The translations under genes and the position numbers were made by a program. From the NCBI GenBank assembly GCA_054601695.1, contig BAAHQB010000095.1:186001-250000 (forward strand): a stretch of 64,000 nt of DNA. Reading direction: 5' to 3'. The DNA is from Amorphochlora amoebiformis (lineage: Eukaryota; Cercozoa; Chlorarachniophyceae). Each line of letters opens with the position of its first letter. Positions within the stretch are counted from its first letter, which is position 1. The notes beneath the pieces were generated by a model, which saw only the letters and a program-made list of their open reading frames with translations, was not told the DNA's origin and did not search any database. Below are positions 1-64,000 of the stretch, one piece after another.

Positions 1-23
1 GTATGCATACACATATATATAGT

Positions 24-68
<45 letters not shown>

Positions 69-100
69 ATGTATATAACATATTTATATTTATATAAATG

Positions 101-140
<40 letters not shown>

Positions 141-143
<3 letters not shown>

Positions 144-185
144 CTTTTGATCAGGCACACCCACAACTCCGATGTTTGGCTCAAT
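141..185 (-). repeat. Truncated echo of ychF exon 5
   Basis: Copy of the last 40 or so bases of exon 5 (344-414), including its GTAATA donor, placed downstream in the next intron and fused to TA repeat where the 5' half of the exon should be. It lacks an acceptor at the equivalent place, so it is probably not a functional exon. Confidence 0.85.
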
Positions 186-187
186 AC

Positions 188-289
<102 letters not shown>

Positions 290-343
290 CTACACACATA
301 TATAAGTATATATATATATATATATATATAACTTATATATTAC

Positions 344-27379
<27,036 letters not shown>

Positions 27380-28013
27380 AAAACAAGACCGTGTCTAAGT
27401 TACTAGATCCGAAAGATTTAGTAAATACCATAGTTAGTTTATGTATGTAACTTGTAATGCTTGAAGTCAGGCGTACATATCAACTGTAGTTATCTACGTC
27501 GATACACGAAGTTTACGCATTTATATAATTAGTTCACCTAGTTCCCTAATTCGTAAGAGTCTTGTTTAGTTGTGACAAAATCACGTACGGTAGTACTAGT
27601 AGGACTAGTTAAACTAGTACTACTAGTACTAGTAGTACAGATGTCTAGTGACAAAATCACCACGGTCTAGACAGTACTAGAGTATATCTAGTATATATCT
27701 AGCTAGATATGTGTATACTAGATATAGGACAGAGCTAGAGAGATTGCGCACCATATATTATCATCTTGAAATTCGAATTTATAATCACTATTGGCCATAC
27801 TTTTGAGTTTCTAGAGTTCAATAGTTCTAGAATATTGGATATTCAATGATTAAGTGAATTATGCCATTCTCTAGATTCTAGACTTAGATGGACCCGGATC
27901 CGATCAGAGATCGGATTATCTAAATGATGATCAGGTCATCAATGAATACTGGTTGGGCTCAAGATAACAGTGATTCGGTCCTGTACATAACATACAAATG
28001 TACTTCATGACGA
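27380..28013. other. Convergent intergenic region with CTAG-rich palindromes
   Basis: No gene seen. A perfect 22-bp palindrome (27617-27638, built from GTAC/CTAG steps) sits in a larger ACTAGT-rich inverted structure (27597-27640) and is flanked by direct copies of GTGACAAAATCAC (27577 and 27648 areas), itself an imperfect palindrome. It is possibly a small inverted-repeat element or a structured 3' end for the two convergent genes. Confidence 0.5.
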
Positions 28014-28493
28014 CTAAACGAACTCATCGTCCCACAGAATATTCAGCAGGCTCACAATGGTCTTGAGGGGGATGGGGTCCGGAAATTTGACGTATCGACG
28101 AAGGCAGTAGATTACATGCTCTGCGTCCAGCTCCTCATCGTTCATGAGATCGTCTATCTCATCGTCCATATCGTCGATATCTTGCTGCCAGAACAAAGAA
28201 TTGTCAGCATGTTATCCATCCCCTCAATAATCGATCTTTGCCCGCAATAGATACCTGCATGTGTGACATATCAACTCTACTGTGTTTGGTCCACTCCTCG
28301 CGCACCTTTTTCCAGTGTTCGACGCCTATTAAGAGGTGTGGTTAGCAAGAAGTCACGAAGAAGTGCGTTTTTTCGGCCGATATAGTCTAAAACCGCGGAA
28401 AATTCGATCACCTCTAGTAACATTCTTTTCATCCTTGACTAACTTGACCGCTTTTTCCTCCCTATTTATGATTTTGGACCCCGACGATTCCAT
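28014..28493 (-). CDS. Gag1-like / DUF4050 family protein, complete, 3 exons
   Basis: Exons in transcription order: 28493-28412, 28325-28255, 28184-28014; phases 1/2 and 0/0 agree, total 108 codons including stop TAG. The protein has a short basic start, then VEHWKKVREEWT, an acidic stretch (QDIDDMDDEIDDLMNDEE) and a C-terminal block ending DPIPLKTIVSLLNILWDDEFV. The W...R..W and PIPL..(I/M)V..L..(I/L)W.DE patterns are those of the DUF4050 (Gag1-like clamp) family found in plants, fungi and algae, whose molecular role is poorly known. Introns are short (86 and 70 nt) and free of TA and telomere repeats, unlike the neighbouring genes. Confidence 0.75.
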
Positions 28494-28730
28494 CTGAGGT
28501 GCGAAGCCACCTGGGGCCGGACCTCAAGCCGAAGATTTCTGCGACTATTTCTTTTTGTTTTATTCTGCATATATAAGAGACTTAATATATCATTATATCT
28601 CAATATATTATATTCTCATATCCCTATTCTATTATTTCGGTTCTTTTTAATCTTTTCGGCCCGCGCGAAATACGACAGCCCTGGGTCCAGACTCCAGATA
28701 CGCGATCGCTCACACGCTCTGTTCTGTGCG

Positions 28731-41787
<13,057 letters not shown>

Positions 41788-42179
41788 GATCTAGAAGTCC
41801 TAACTATATACTCGCTTAAAGTTAGTATACGATATCTAGACGCTAGAAGAGCTCCTGTATCGATCCTAGACAACTTGGCCTCATTCACTCCAGTGACAAC
41901 TGTTGCACACGTCAAGTTATAGCCAGGCTAAGTTAAACTTCAACAAGGCCTCATAGCTAGATGACTACTCACCTGAACGAAATCTGGTAAACTAGACTCT
42001 AGAGACTCCTAGGACTCATCTAGTACATGCACAAGAATTCAGCGAGTAGCCGAGTTATTTAAAAATATGGCAAAAAAAAGAAGCGCAGAATGGTAATTAT
42101 AGCGCAAATCACACAAATTTAATTACAGTTCAACGCAACTTTTTTGGCAATTAGAAACACTAGAAGGAGCCCATATTTT
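41788..42179. other. Convergent intergenic region, gene-free
   Basis: Between the stop codons of the IMPase-like gene and THF1. Ordinary composition with many CTAG tetramers and no open frame or repeat that I can support. Confidence 0.6.
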
Positions 42180-43815
42180 TTACATCTGCTTTCCAGCCAT
42201 CTTCTTAATAGCCTCGGTTTTCTTAGCCTATGGGTTAACACATGAATTCGGTGGACAGTCTATGACAAACAAAGGGTACATGTAAGCATTAGTTGTAGGG
42301 CGCTGACCATAGTCTCTGCGCGCTTTTTCTTAGCGCGAGCCTCAGACTCACGCTTGAGCTCCTGAGCCTGGATAAGCGCAGAGAGGGAAGATTTGTAGTA
42401 GTTTAGATCCCGGATAACAGGGTCCATACGGAGGCTGAGCGAAGAGACGAGGCCCTCCAGGGCCTGGAGAGTTGTGTGGTGAGTTTAGTGCACTCGTACT
42501 ACATGTGAGGATTATCTATCACCTTAGGGTCTTTAGCTCCTGTCAACTCAAGGAGGCGGAATAGACCGATCGAGAAAAACTTGGAGTAAAGGAAGGTATC
42601 CGAGCTGGCGGCGATCTGTGGTGATAATCGGTCAGGACGTGTAACCCGTGCGAATGCTGATCACTTTGGAAATATCAGGAAATACATAACATACCTCAGC
42701 CAAGACCTGCTCGACATTGTCACCGTCAGCCTATGAAAATTCAAGGAGTTCAGCATCACTATTCACGAAATGGATGAACACACTACCTTGGGGATGATAT
42801 CCGACGCGCTCTTGGACTTAGCCCATTCCTCCATGGAAGCCTACACAAATTACCAGTTTAAGCACTTCCACTAGCGTTTGTGATTCTAAAAGTAAATACG
42901 TACTGACTGTATGTGTGCAATACCTGGTCCTTGCGATAGTCCGCGGGTTCCTCACCGAGGGCTTGGATGAAAGCTTCGAAAAGCTCGGTCTTCTTTTCCT
43001 CACCGAGGGACTCAAATACCTTTTTTCATGTTATACGTTAGAAATTAGCAAACAGATATGTCAGTGTTCTCGAAACCTGATCGAAAACGCTGCAGACACC
43101 AAGGGCAAATACCGGGTTGTAATCGTAACTGAGCGTGTGAACGGAACACCATCAGGGAAAAAGGGTCAGCGCTGGATGTATCTACTGAGTCGAACTCAAA
43201 CAGGAGCTTGGCTTACCGACGGTGGTAGCGCACGAAGTGCTGCTCAGTGAGCAGTCGAGTGACGAAAGAGGCGAAAATCATGGGAAGGGGGAACCTGAAA
43301 ACAAATTCAAAGCATAAGAAGCGCCGTGGATTGTTGCTACAGCAGGTTTGTGTACTTGAACTTCGCGTGGAATGCCTGGGTCGTGGCCGAGACAGGGGGA
43401 GGGGCGAAGGGAACTGTCCAAAAAAAAGGGTGTCAAGCGAGCTGCGACGAGAACATATATCCGTGCAACATGTGTGGTGTGTGCTGATCAGTTGCACGGT
43501 CGTGAGATTCAGACCCTCATTTCCACTATTGTTTGAAGTGTTACCAGAAGCAGCAACGTGAGGCTGAGCTGATACCCGTGTAAGGCTGGAGATGCTCTTT
43601 TGGTTATGGGAGCGAGGGATGAGTGCAGCCGGCCGGCTACGTGTGACCCCACCAGGCACTACACATGGCGCGCCACGAGAGATGGCGATGGGGGCTCCAA
43701 GCTTTGCCGATGTGCTCAAGGAGGTCTTCGACGAAAGGAGGCCGAGAAAGACCAGAGCAAGCGCGATATTGAGCGCGGCGGAGACGTACACGGCGTTGGA
43801 GGCAGCCATTGGCAA
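42180..43815 (-). CDS. THF1: THF1/Psb29 thylakoid formation protein, complete, 10 exons
   Basis: Exons in transcription order: 43815-43515, 43413-43356, 43294-43217, 43128-43077, 43019-42924, 42840-42787, 42730-42695, 42615-42523, 42463-42308, 42227-42180. The sum is 972 nt (323 aa, stop TAA) and all phases agree. Family blocks: PPPVSATTQAFHAKFKFPLP, FVTRLLTEQHF, YDYNPVFALGVCSVFDQ, then a helical C-terminus (FLYSKFFSIGLFRLLEL; MDPVIRDLNYYKSSLSALIQ) and a Lys-rich tail. THF1/Psb29 acts in photosystem II biogenesis and repair in plastids and cyanobacteria. The first exon gives a hydrophobic segment (AALNIALALVFLGLLSS) followed by a Ser/Ala/Arg-rich, acid-poor stretch, consistent with a bipartite targeting sequence. 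The donor of exon 1 (GTCTGA) was chosen because it is the one that restores phase. Introns are 57-101 nt and contain no TA or telomere repeats. Confidence 0.9.
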
Positions 43816-44322
43816 TCAAAGAGAGGAGTGGACCGACGGGTGACTTGTTGGACGAGTTGAGCGACTTATTGTGAGAAAATATGAAACATTCGGCCGAATA
43901 ATTAACATTTGTCCGCCCTGTGTATATATCTTTTTGAGATATGTATACTTATACTATTTGAGATATATCATATCTGATATATCTAGAATACAATAACAAC
44001 ATATCTAGAAATTAGATATAAAAAAACATCATTTTTGCCACCGCATTTTGACACGGAACTGTCCCCCCCCCTTTTTCTGGCGCTAAATTTCATCAAAACC
44101 GTTCTCTAAAGGATATAACTACAATCCAAACCCCACCTTCTTCCACAAGAGCGAATTTTTAATCTTTTCGGGATGGAGTGCGCGAAATCCAGCCAAGTGA
44201 CCTATCTTGTCGATAGACACGATCGATTCGGGGTATCCTCTCCCCTCTCCCCCCGATTTTGTATGTTTCGAATTTTGGGAAAAACCTCAGTTAATTCTTC
44301 ACGAGCGAGATAAGTGCGAAGA
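43816..44322. promoter_or_regulatory. Divergent promoter region THF1 / SZT2-like gene
   Basis: 507 bp between two divergent start codons. It contains AT-rich ATATCT/AGATAT palindromic steps (43929-44022), a run of nine or more C at about 44063, and C-rich stretches (44244-44258). No defined promoter element was recognised; the assignment rests on gene arrangement. Confidence 0.4.
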
Positions 44323-58326
<14,004 letters not shown>

Positions 58327-58327
58327 G

Positions 58328-58359
<32 letters not shown>

Positions 58360-58383
58360 ATTATATATGTATAAATATGTAAA

Positions 58384-58428
<45 letters not shown>

Positions 58429-58452
58429 ATAGGTAAACACACACACACACAC

Positions 58453-58546
<94 letters not shown>

Positions 58547-58589
58547 ACACAATTGGCGTAAAGCAAAAAGATATGTGCATATTGATCTG

Positions 58590-58627
<38 letters not shown>

Positions 58628-58737
58628 GTAAATACATATAAATATATACAGATACATATTTGCATATAGATATGCTTTCATACATAGATAGAAACACACA
58701 AATATATGTATATATATATATATATGTATATATATGT

Positions 58738-58787
<50 letters not shown>

Positions 58788-58799
58788 GCAACCCTTAGA

Positions 58800-59330
58800 T
58801 TTTAAAATCTGACCGAATATACATATATTCAATACCCATATATAAAGGACATACATATTCAGTACCCATATATCAAGGATATAATTCAATATCCATATAT
58901 AAACTAATGTACTGGGATATACATATATTCAATACCCATATATAAAGGATGTACATATTCAATACCCATATATAAGCTAATTCACGGGGATATACATGTA
59001 TTCCCATATATAAACATATTTACACCCCAAAAACTCGTCAGATTACTAAAAAATCCACGTAAAATATACGTATTCCAAAACAGAAAAAAAGAAAACAGAA
59101 AGAAAAAAAAAAAACAGAAAAAATAAAAAAACAGAAAAAAGAAAACCCGAAAAAAAAAAAAAACAGAAAAAAAAAAAACGGAATTAAAAAAGGGCACGTA
59201 TTCTTAACACCTGAGATTTAAAGTCCGTAGAGATATACATATTCAAAAACCACATTTGCGAAAAGAAAAAAAAAACATATTCACGGCATCTAAAAGTAAT
59301 TCTAAGGAATTTTCTGTAATACACCTACGT
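58800..59330 (+). repeat. ATTCAATACCCATATATAAAGG repeats and A-rich CAGAAAAA tract
   Basis: Four to five imperfect copies of a 30-45 bp unit (58815-58990) followed by a purine-rich tract of CAGAAAAA repeats (59082-59190). No exon recognised. Confidence 0.8.
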
Positions 59331-59337
59331 AAGTATA

Positions 59338-59393
<56 letters not shown>

Positions 59394-59440
59394 GAGATTT
59401 ACCTTTGTGACGGAGTTAAAAAATACATTAACGTACATAG

Positions 59441-59506
<66 letters not shown>

Positions 59507-59590
59507 GTGCCTAGGATATATATATATATATATATATATATTCATAAATATATATATATACTTCTTGTTGCAATCTCTTGTCCATTGCAG

Positions 59591-59674
59591 TCTCTCGTTT
59601 GATACAAGTGTGGGTTTCTTGTTTGCAGTAACAAGATAACACGTGATTACATATACATACATATATATCTATAC

Positions 59675-59709
<35 letters not shown>

Positions 59710-61210
59710 TTATAATACCTAGGGTTTGAAATCGAGATTGGCAATAGTTCCAAGAGAGACTTCTCGTATTCTCAGAGCCGCTGCTGTTACCCTAACCCTA
59801 ACCCTAACCCTCATGCTAACCTTCTCCTTACCTCACACTCATATTGTAAAACCAACGTGACACTGGGGCATGTCACATATTTTTCGTTTTTTTTTTTTTT
59901 TAAATTTCAGTTAGATGCATAGTGTGTGATAAGTCAGAGTGACGGTATGTATATACGCATATGTGTTGATGGAAAATACAATAATATTTCGCGTAATGCG
60001 TGATATACATTTAACATTTCGCGTAATATGAGATATACATTAATATTTCGCGTAATTTGTGATATACATTAATATTTTGCGTAATATGTGATATATATTA
60101 ATATTTCGCGAAATATGTGATACACATTAATGTTTCGCGTAATAAGTGATATACATCGATATTTCGCGTAATATGTCATATACATTAATATTTCGCGTAA
60201 TATGTCAATATTTCGCGTAACATGTGATACACATCGATGTTTCGCGTAACATGTCATATACATTAATATTTCGCGTAATATGTCAAATACATTAATATTT
60301 CGCGTGATATGTGATACACATCGATGTTTCGCGTAACGTGTCATATACATTGATATTATCTTCGCGTGTCGTTGTGTATACATACAGATGTTACGAGAAA
60401 GCATACGTTATATTTGCTAGTAACCCAAAGAGACCGAATATAGAAGGTGGTGCGGTTTGGGCATTTTTGACTAAATCGATGGCTTGGGGCCTATGGATGG
60501 AGGTATGTATGTTTATATATATCATAGTAAAATTATATATATATATATATACACATCGATGTTTCGCGTAACGTGTCATATACATAAATATTTCGCGTAA
60601 TATGTCAAATACATTAATATTTCGCGTAATATGTGATACACATCGATGTTTCGCGTAATATGTCATATACATTAATATTTCGCGCAATATGTCAAATACA
60701 TTAATATTTCGCGTAATATGTGATACACATCGATGTTTCGCGTAACGTGTCATATACATTAATATTTCGCGTAATATGTCAAATACATTAATATTTCGCG
60801 TGATATGTGATACACATCGATGTTTCGCGTAACGTGTCATATACATTAATATTTCGCGTAATATGTCAAATACATTAATATTTCGCGTAATATGTGATAC
60901 ACATCGATGTTTCGCGCATCATGTGATATACATTGATATTTCGCGTAATATGTCAAATACATTAATATTTCGCGTAATATGTGATACACATCAATGTTTC
61001 GCGTAACATGTGATATACATTGATATTATCTTCGCGTGTCGTTGTGTATACATACAGATGTTACGAGAAAGCGATAGCGTTATAGCTTGCTTAGCTAACC
61101 CAAAGAGACCGAATATAGAAGGTGGTGCGGTTTGGGCATTTTTGACTAAATCGATGGCTTGGGGCCTATGGATGGAGGTATGTATGTTTATATATATCTA
61201 ATAGTAAAAT

Positions 61211-61266
<56 letters not shown>

Positions 61267-61446
61267 AATATATTATATGTATATAGATGTATACATACAT
61301 ACAATATATATATATATATATATTTATATGCAAATAAATATATGAATATATATATATATATATATATATGTACATATATGAATATATTTATATTTTATAT
61401 TTATATTTATGTATATATGTGTACATAAATGTACGTATATAAATTT

Positions 61447-61495
<49 letters not shown>

Positions 61496-61499
61496 ATAT

Positions 61500-61541
<42 letters not shown>

Positions 61542-61711
61542 TATATTTATAAATGGAAGTTTGATATAGTCGATGACAACGGGTGTATATAATAAAGACA
61601 CACATGTATGTATATATATATCTCTATAACATATATCTATATAGATATATCAATACATATTATTTGGATATGTTAATATACATATATGTATATATGTATA
61701 TATTATGTATT

Positions 61712-61747
<36 letters not shown>

Positions 61748-61832
61748 CTATGTATATACACACACACACATATATGTTTATATATCAAGGTCGGATGTAT
61801 TGTCGCAACATGGAAGCTCGTGTATATATAAT

Positions 61833-61876
<44 letters not shown>

Positions 61877-61995
61877 GTGCACACATATACATATATATAT
61901 ATATATGTATATATATATGTATAAATATATAGTATGCGTATATCTATAGAACATATCTATATTGATATCTCAATATATAATTTATGAATATATTA

Positions 61996-62027
<32 letters not shown>

Positions 62028-62040
62028 ATTTATGAATATA

Positions 62041-62077
<37 letters not shown>

Positions 62078-62232
62078 TTATGTTAAGGTCGGATATATTG
62101 TCGCAACATGGCAAGAGGGTGTAGGGAAACTCTTAGGCTATGCTAAGGTAATATATTATATATATCCACACATATATGTATATATATATTTATATATATA
62201 TATATATATATATACATATATAGAAATATATA

Positions 62233-62274
<42 letters not shown>

Positions 62275-62492
62275 TCTTAAGGAATGCTAAGGTAATTCAT
62301 TATGTGTTATACGAATACACATATTATAAGTATGTGTGTGTATACATAATGTATAAGTACTCACACATACTACATTTAATAACATATACATGTATACATA
62401 TACACATACACACATATACATATGTGTGTATATGTGTGTATATATTGATATATATATACACATGTATGCATATACACATATACACATATACA

Positions 62493-62541
<49 letters not shown>

Positions 62542-63408
62542 GCATATATGTATATATATATATATATATATACATATGTATAATATATATATATATACTA
62601 CGTTATAATACATATATATATCATACGTTATAATACCTACATACATACATACATACGTGTATAATACATACATTTATACATACATACGTGTATAATACCT
62701 ACATATATACATACATACGTGTATAATAAATACATACATACATACGTGTATAATACCTACATACATGCATACGTGTATAATACATACATACATACATACA
62801 TACGTGTATAATACATACATACATACATACGCGTATAATACATACATACATACATACATACGTGTATAATACATACATACATACATACGTGTATAATACA
62901 TACATACATACATACGTGTATAATACATACATATGTACATACGTGTATAATACATACATATATACATACGTGTATAATACATACATACGTATATACATAC
63001 GTGTATAATACATACATACATACATACGTGTATAATACATACATACATACATACGTGTATAATACATACATACATACATACGTGTATAATACATACATAT
63101 ATACATACGTGTATAATACATACATACATACATACGTTTATAATACATTCGTATATACCTACGTGTATAATACATACATACATATATACATACGTGTATA
63201 ATACATACGTGTATACATACATATATACATACGTGTATAATACATACATACATATATATACGTGTATAATACATACGTATACATACGTACGTGTATAATT
63301 TACACCGTTTTCTTACTAATGTTTACATTAGTCATATTATATATATATATATATGTATATATATATGTATATATATATGTATATGTCTGTGTGTACGTAT
63401 ACCTATGC

Positions 63409-63467
<59 letters not shown>

Positions 63468-63577
63468 GTATGTATATATGTATATGTAAATGTATATATA
63501 TATGTATACGGTGTAAATGTGTATGTGTTCGTACTTCTATATACATACATCCTTATAATAAGAACATATATGTAAAG

Positions 63578-63611
<34 letters not shown>

Positions 63612-63798
63612 ATATATATGTTTGTATTATACACGTATGTGTGTATGTTTGCATTTTATACGTGTATGTATATGTGTATTTTTACACATGTGCATATATG
63701 TATGTTTGTAGTTTACACGTGTGTATGTATGTATGTGTGTATTTTACACATGTGTATGTATGTATGTGAGTATATCTACGGATCCTATGCATACTAAC

Positions 63799-63829
<31 letters not shown>

Positions 63830-64000
63830 GATATATATATAAACGAACACACCCTAACACTAACCCTAACCCTAACCCTAACCCTAACCCTAACCCTAAC
63901 CCTAACCCTAACCCTAACCCTAATTCTAACAATAGTCCGCACTAGCGAGGGGTATTCGATCTGAATTTCCAGTATCCCTTTCCTCAACGCATCCAAATAC
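59591..64000 (+). CDS. Plus-strand exons of unassigned gene (possibly the same large gene), partial
   Basis: Exons with good splice sites and coding character: 59591-59627 ([12 protein letters not shown]), 59723-59785 ([20 protein letters not shown]), 60388-60502 and 61058-61177 (alternative copies ending [16 protein letters not shown]...), 62088-62147 ([20 protein letters not shown]) and 63936-64000 ([14 protein letters not shown]..., cut by the window end). Phases agree from 61058 through 63936 and between 59591 and 59723, but not between 58326 and 59591 nor into 60388, so at least one exon is missing or these belong to a second gene. I do not recognise the family. The segment [18 protein letters not shown] is hydrophobic and could be membrane-embedded. 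Confidence 0.45.
59945..61020 (+). repeat. TTTCGCGTAATATG minisatellite flanking duplicated exons
   Basis: Tandem copies of a 26-29 bp unit (GTGATA.ACAT.GAT.TTTCGCGTAA), in two or three subtypes (TACACATCGATG, TATACATTAATA, CAAATACATTAATA), occupy 59990-60360 and 60550-61020, on both sides of the first exon copy. CATCGATG inside the unit is palindromic. Confidence 0.92.
61784..62298 (+). repeat. Echoes on both sides of exon 62088-62147
   Basis: Upstream 61784-61823 copies the acceptor and 5' half (ATCAAGGTCGGATGTATTGT...); downstream 62273-62298 copies the 3' end and donor (CTCTTAAGGAATGCTAAG|GTAATT). Confidence 0.88.
62600..63300 (+). repeat. CATACATACGTGTATAATA minisatellite
   Basis: About 25 tandem copies of a 25-33 bp unit (TACATACATACATACGTGTATAATA), varying in the number of TACA steps, in the intron before the last exon of the window. 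The Tyr/Cys/Met open frames on the minus strand are its translation. Confidence 0.95.
63851..63930 (+). repeat. CCCTAA tract leading to the last exon
   Basis: About 75 bp of CCCTAA repeats ending CTAACAATAG at the acceptor of the exon that starts at 63936. Confidence 0.9.

Noticed and set aside
59990-61020. CRISPR-like array (regularly spaced short repeats)
   Set aside because: Unit variants are contiguous with no unique spacers, and the window is eukaryotic; it is a minisatellite.

Overview
Eukaryotic nuclear DNA, almost certainly from a plastid-bearing protist (alga). Real coding sequence occurs as dozens of short exons (8-300 nt) set in very long introns made of (TA)n, of telomere-type CCCTAA/TTAGGG repeats and of minisatellites. 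Most long open frames in the window are translations of these repeats and are not genes. Two genes, a plastid-type YchF GTPase and THF1/Psb29, are of plastid type, and both start with a hydrophobic signal-peptide-like segment followed by a Ser/Ala/Arg-rich, transit-peptide-like stretch. This suggests a secondary (complex) plastid. The interstitial repeat is of the TTAGGG class. I cannot name the species.

Genes were rebuilt by reading exons bounded by AG...GT, checking that intron phases agree across every junction, and matching the joined protein to family motifs from memory. Layout: (1) 344-3477, minus: YchF-type GTPase, 5' five exons, running off the left edge. (2) 6236-27379, plus: complete sn-1 diacylglycerol lipase (DAGL)-like gene, 37 exons, 616 aa, spread over 21 kb. 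(3) 28014-28493, minus: small Gag1-like/DUF4050 protein, 3 exons. (4) 28731-41787, plus: complete inositol monophosphatase-like gene, 21 exons, 351 aa, 13 kb. (5) 42180-43815, minus: complete THF1/Psb29, 10 exons, 323 aa, in only 1.6 kb. (6) 44323-58326, plus: N-terminal part of a very large gene whose vWA-like motifs resemble SZT2 (KICSTOR complex). (7) 59591-64000, plus: further exons that may belong to gene 6 or to another gene, leaving the window on the right. Genes 1/2, 3/4 and 5/6 are divergent; 2/3 and 4/5 are convergent.

Three structural themes stand out. First, telomeric repeats sit exactly at splice sites: CCCTAA tracts run up to the 3' splice site (supplying CTAAC branch-point-like and pyrimidine sequence) or fill a whole intron as GTAACCC...CCCTAG/CAG, while TTAGGG tracts begin directly at the 5' splice site (GTTAGGG, GTAGGG). 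Second, many exons have truncated, diverged 'echoes' in the adjoining introns: echoes of the 5' half, with an acceptor, usually lie upstream, and echoes of the 3' half, with a donor, lie downstream. Third, bloated genes stand next to compact, repeat-free genes (3 and 5).
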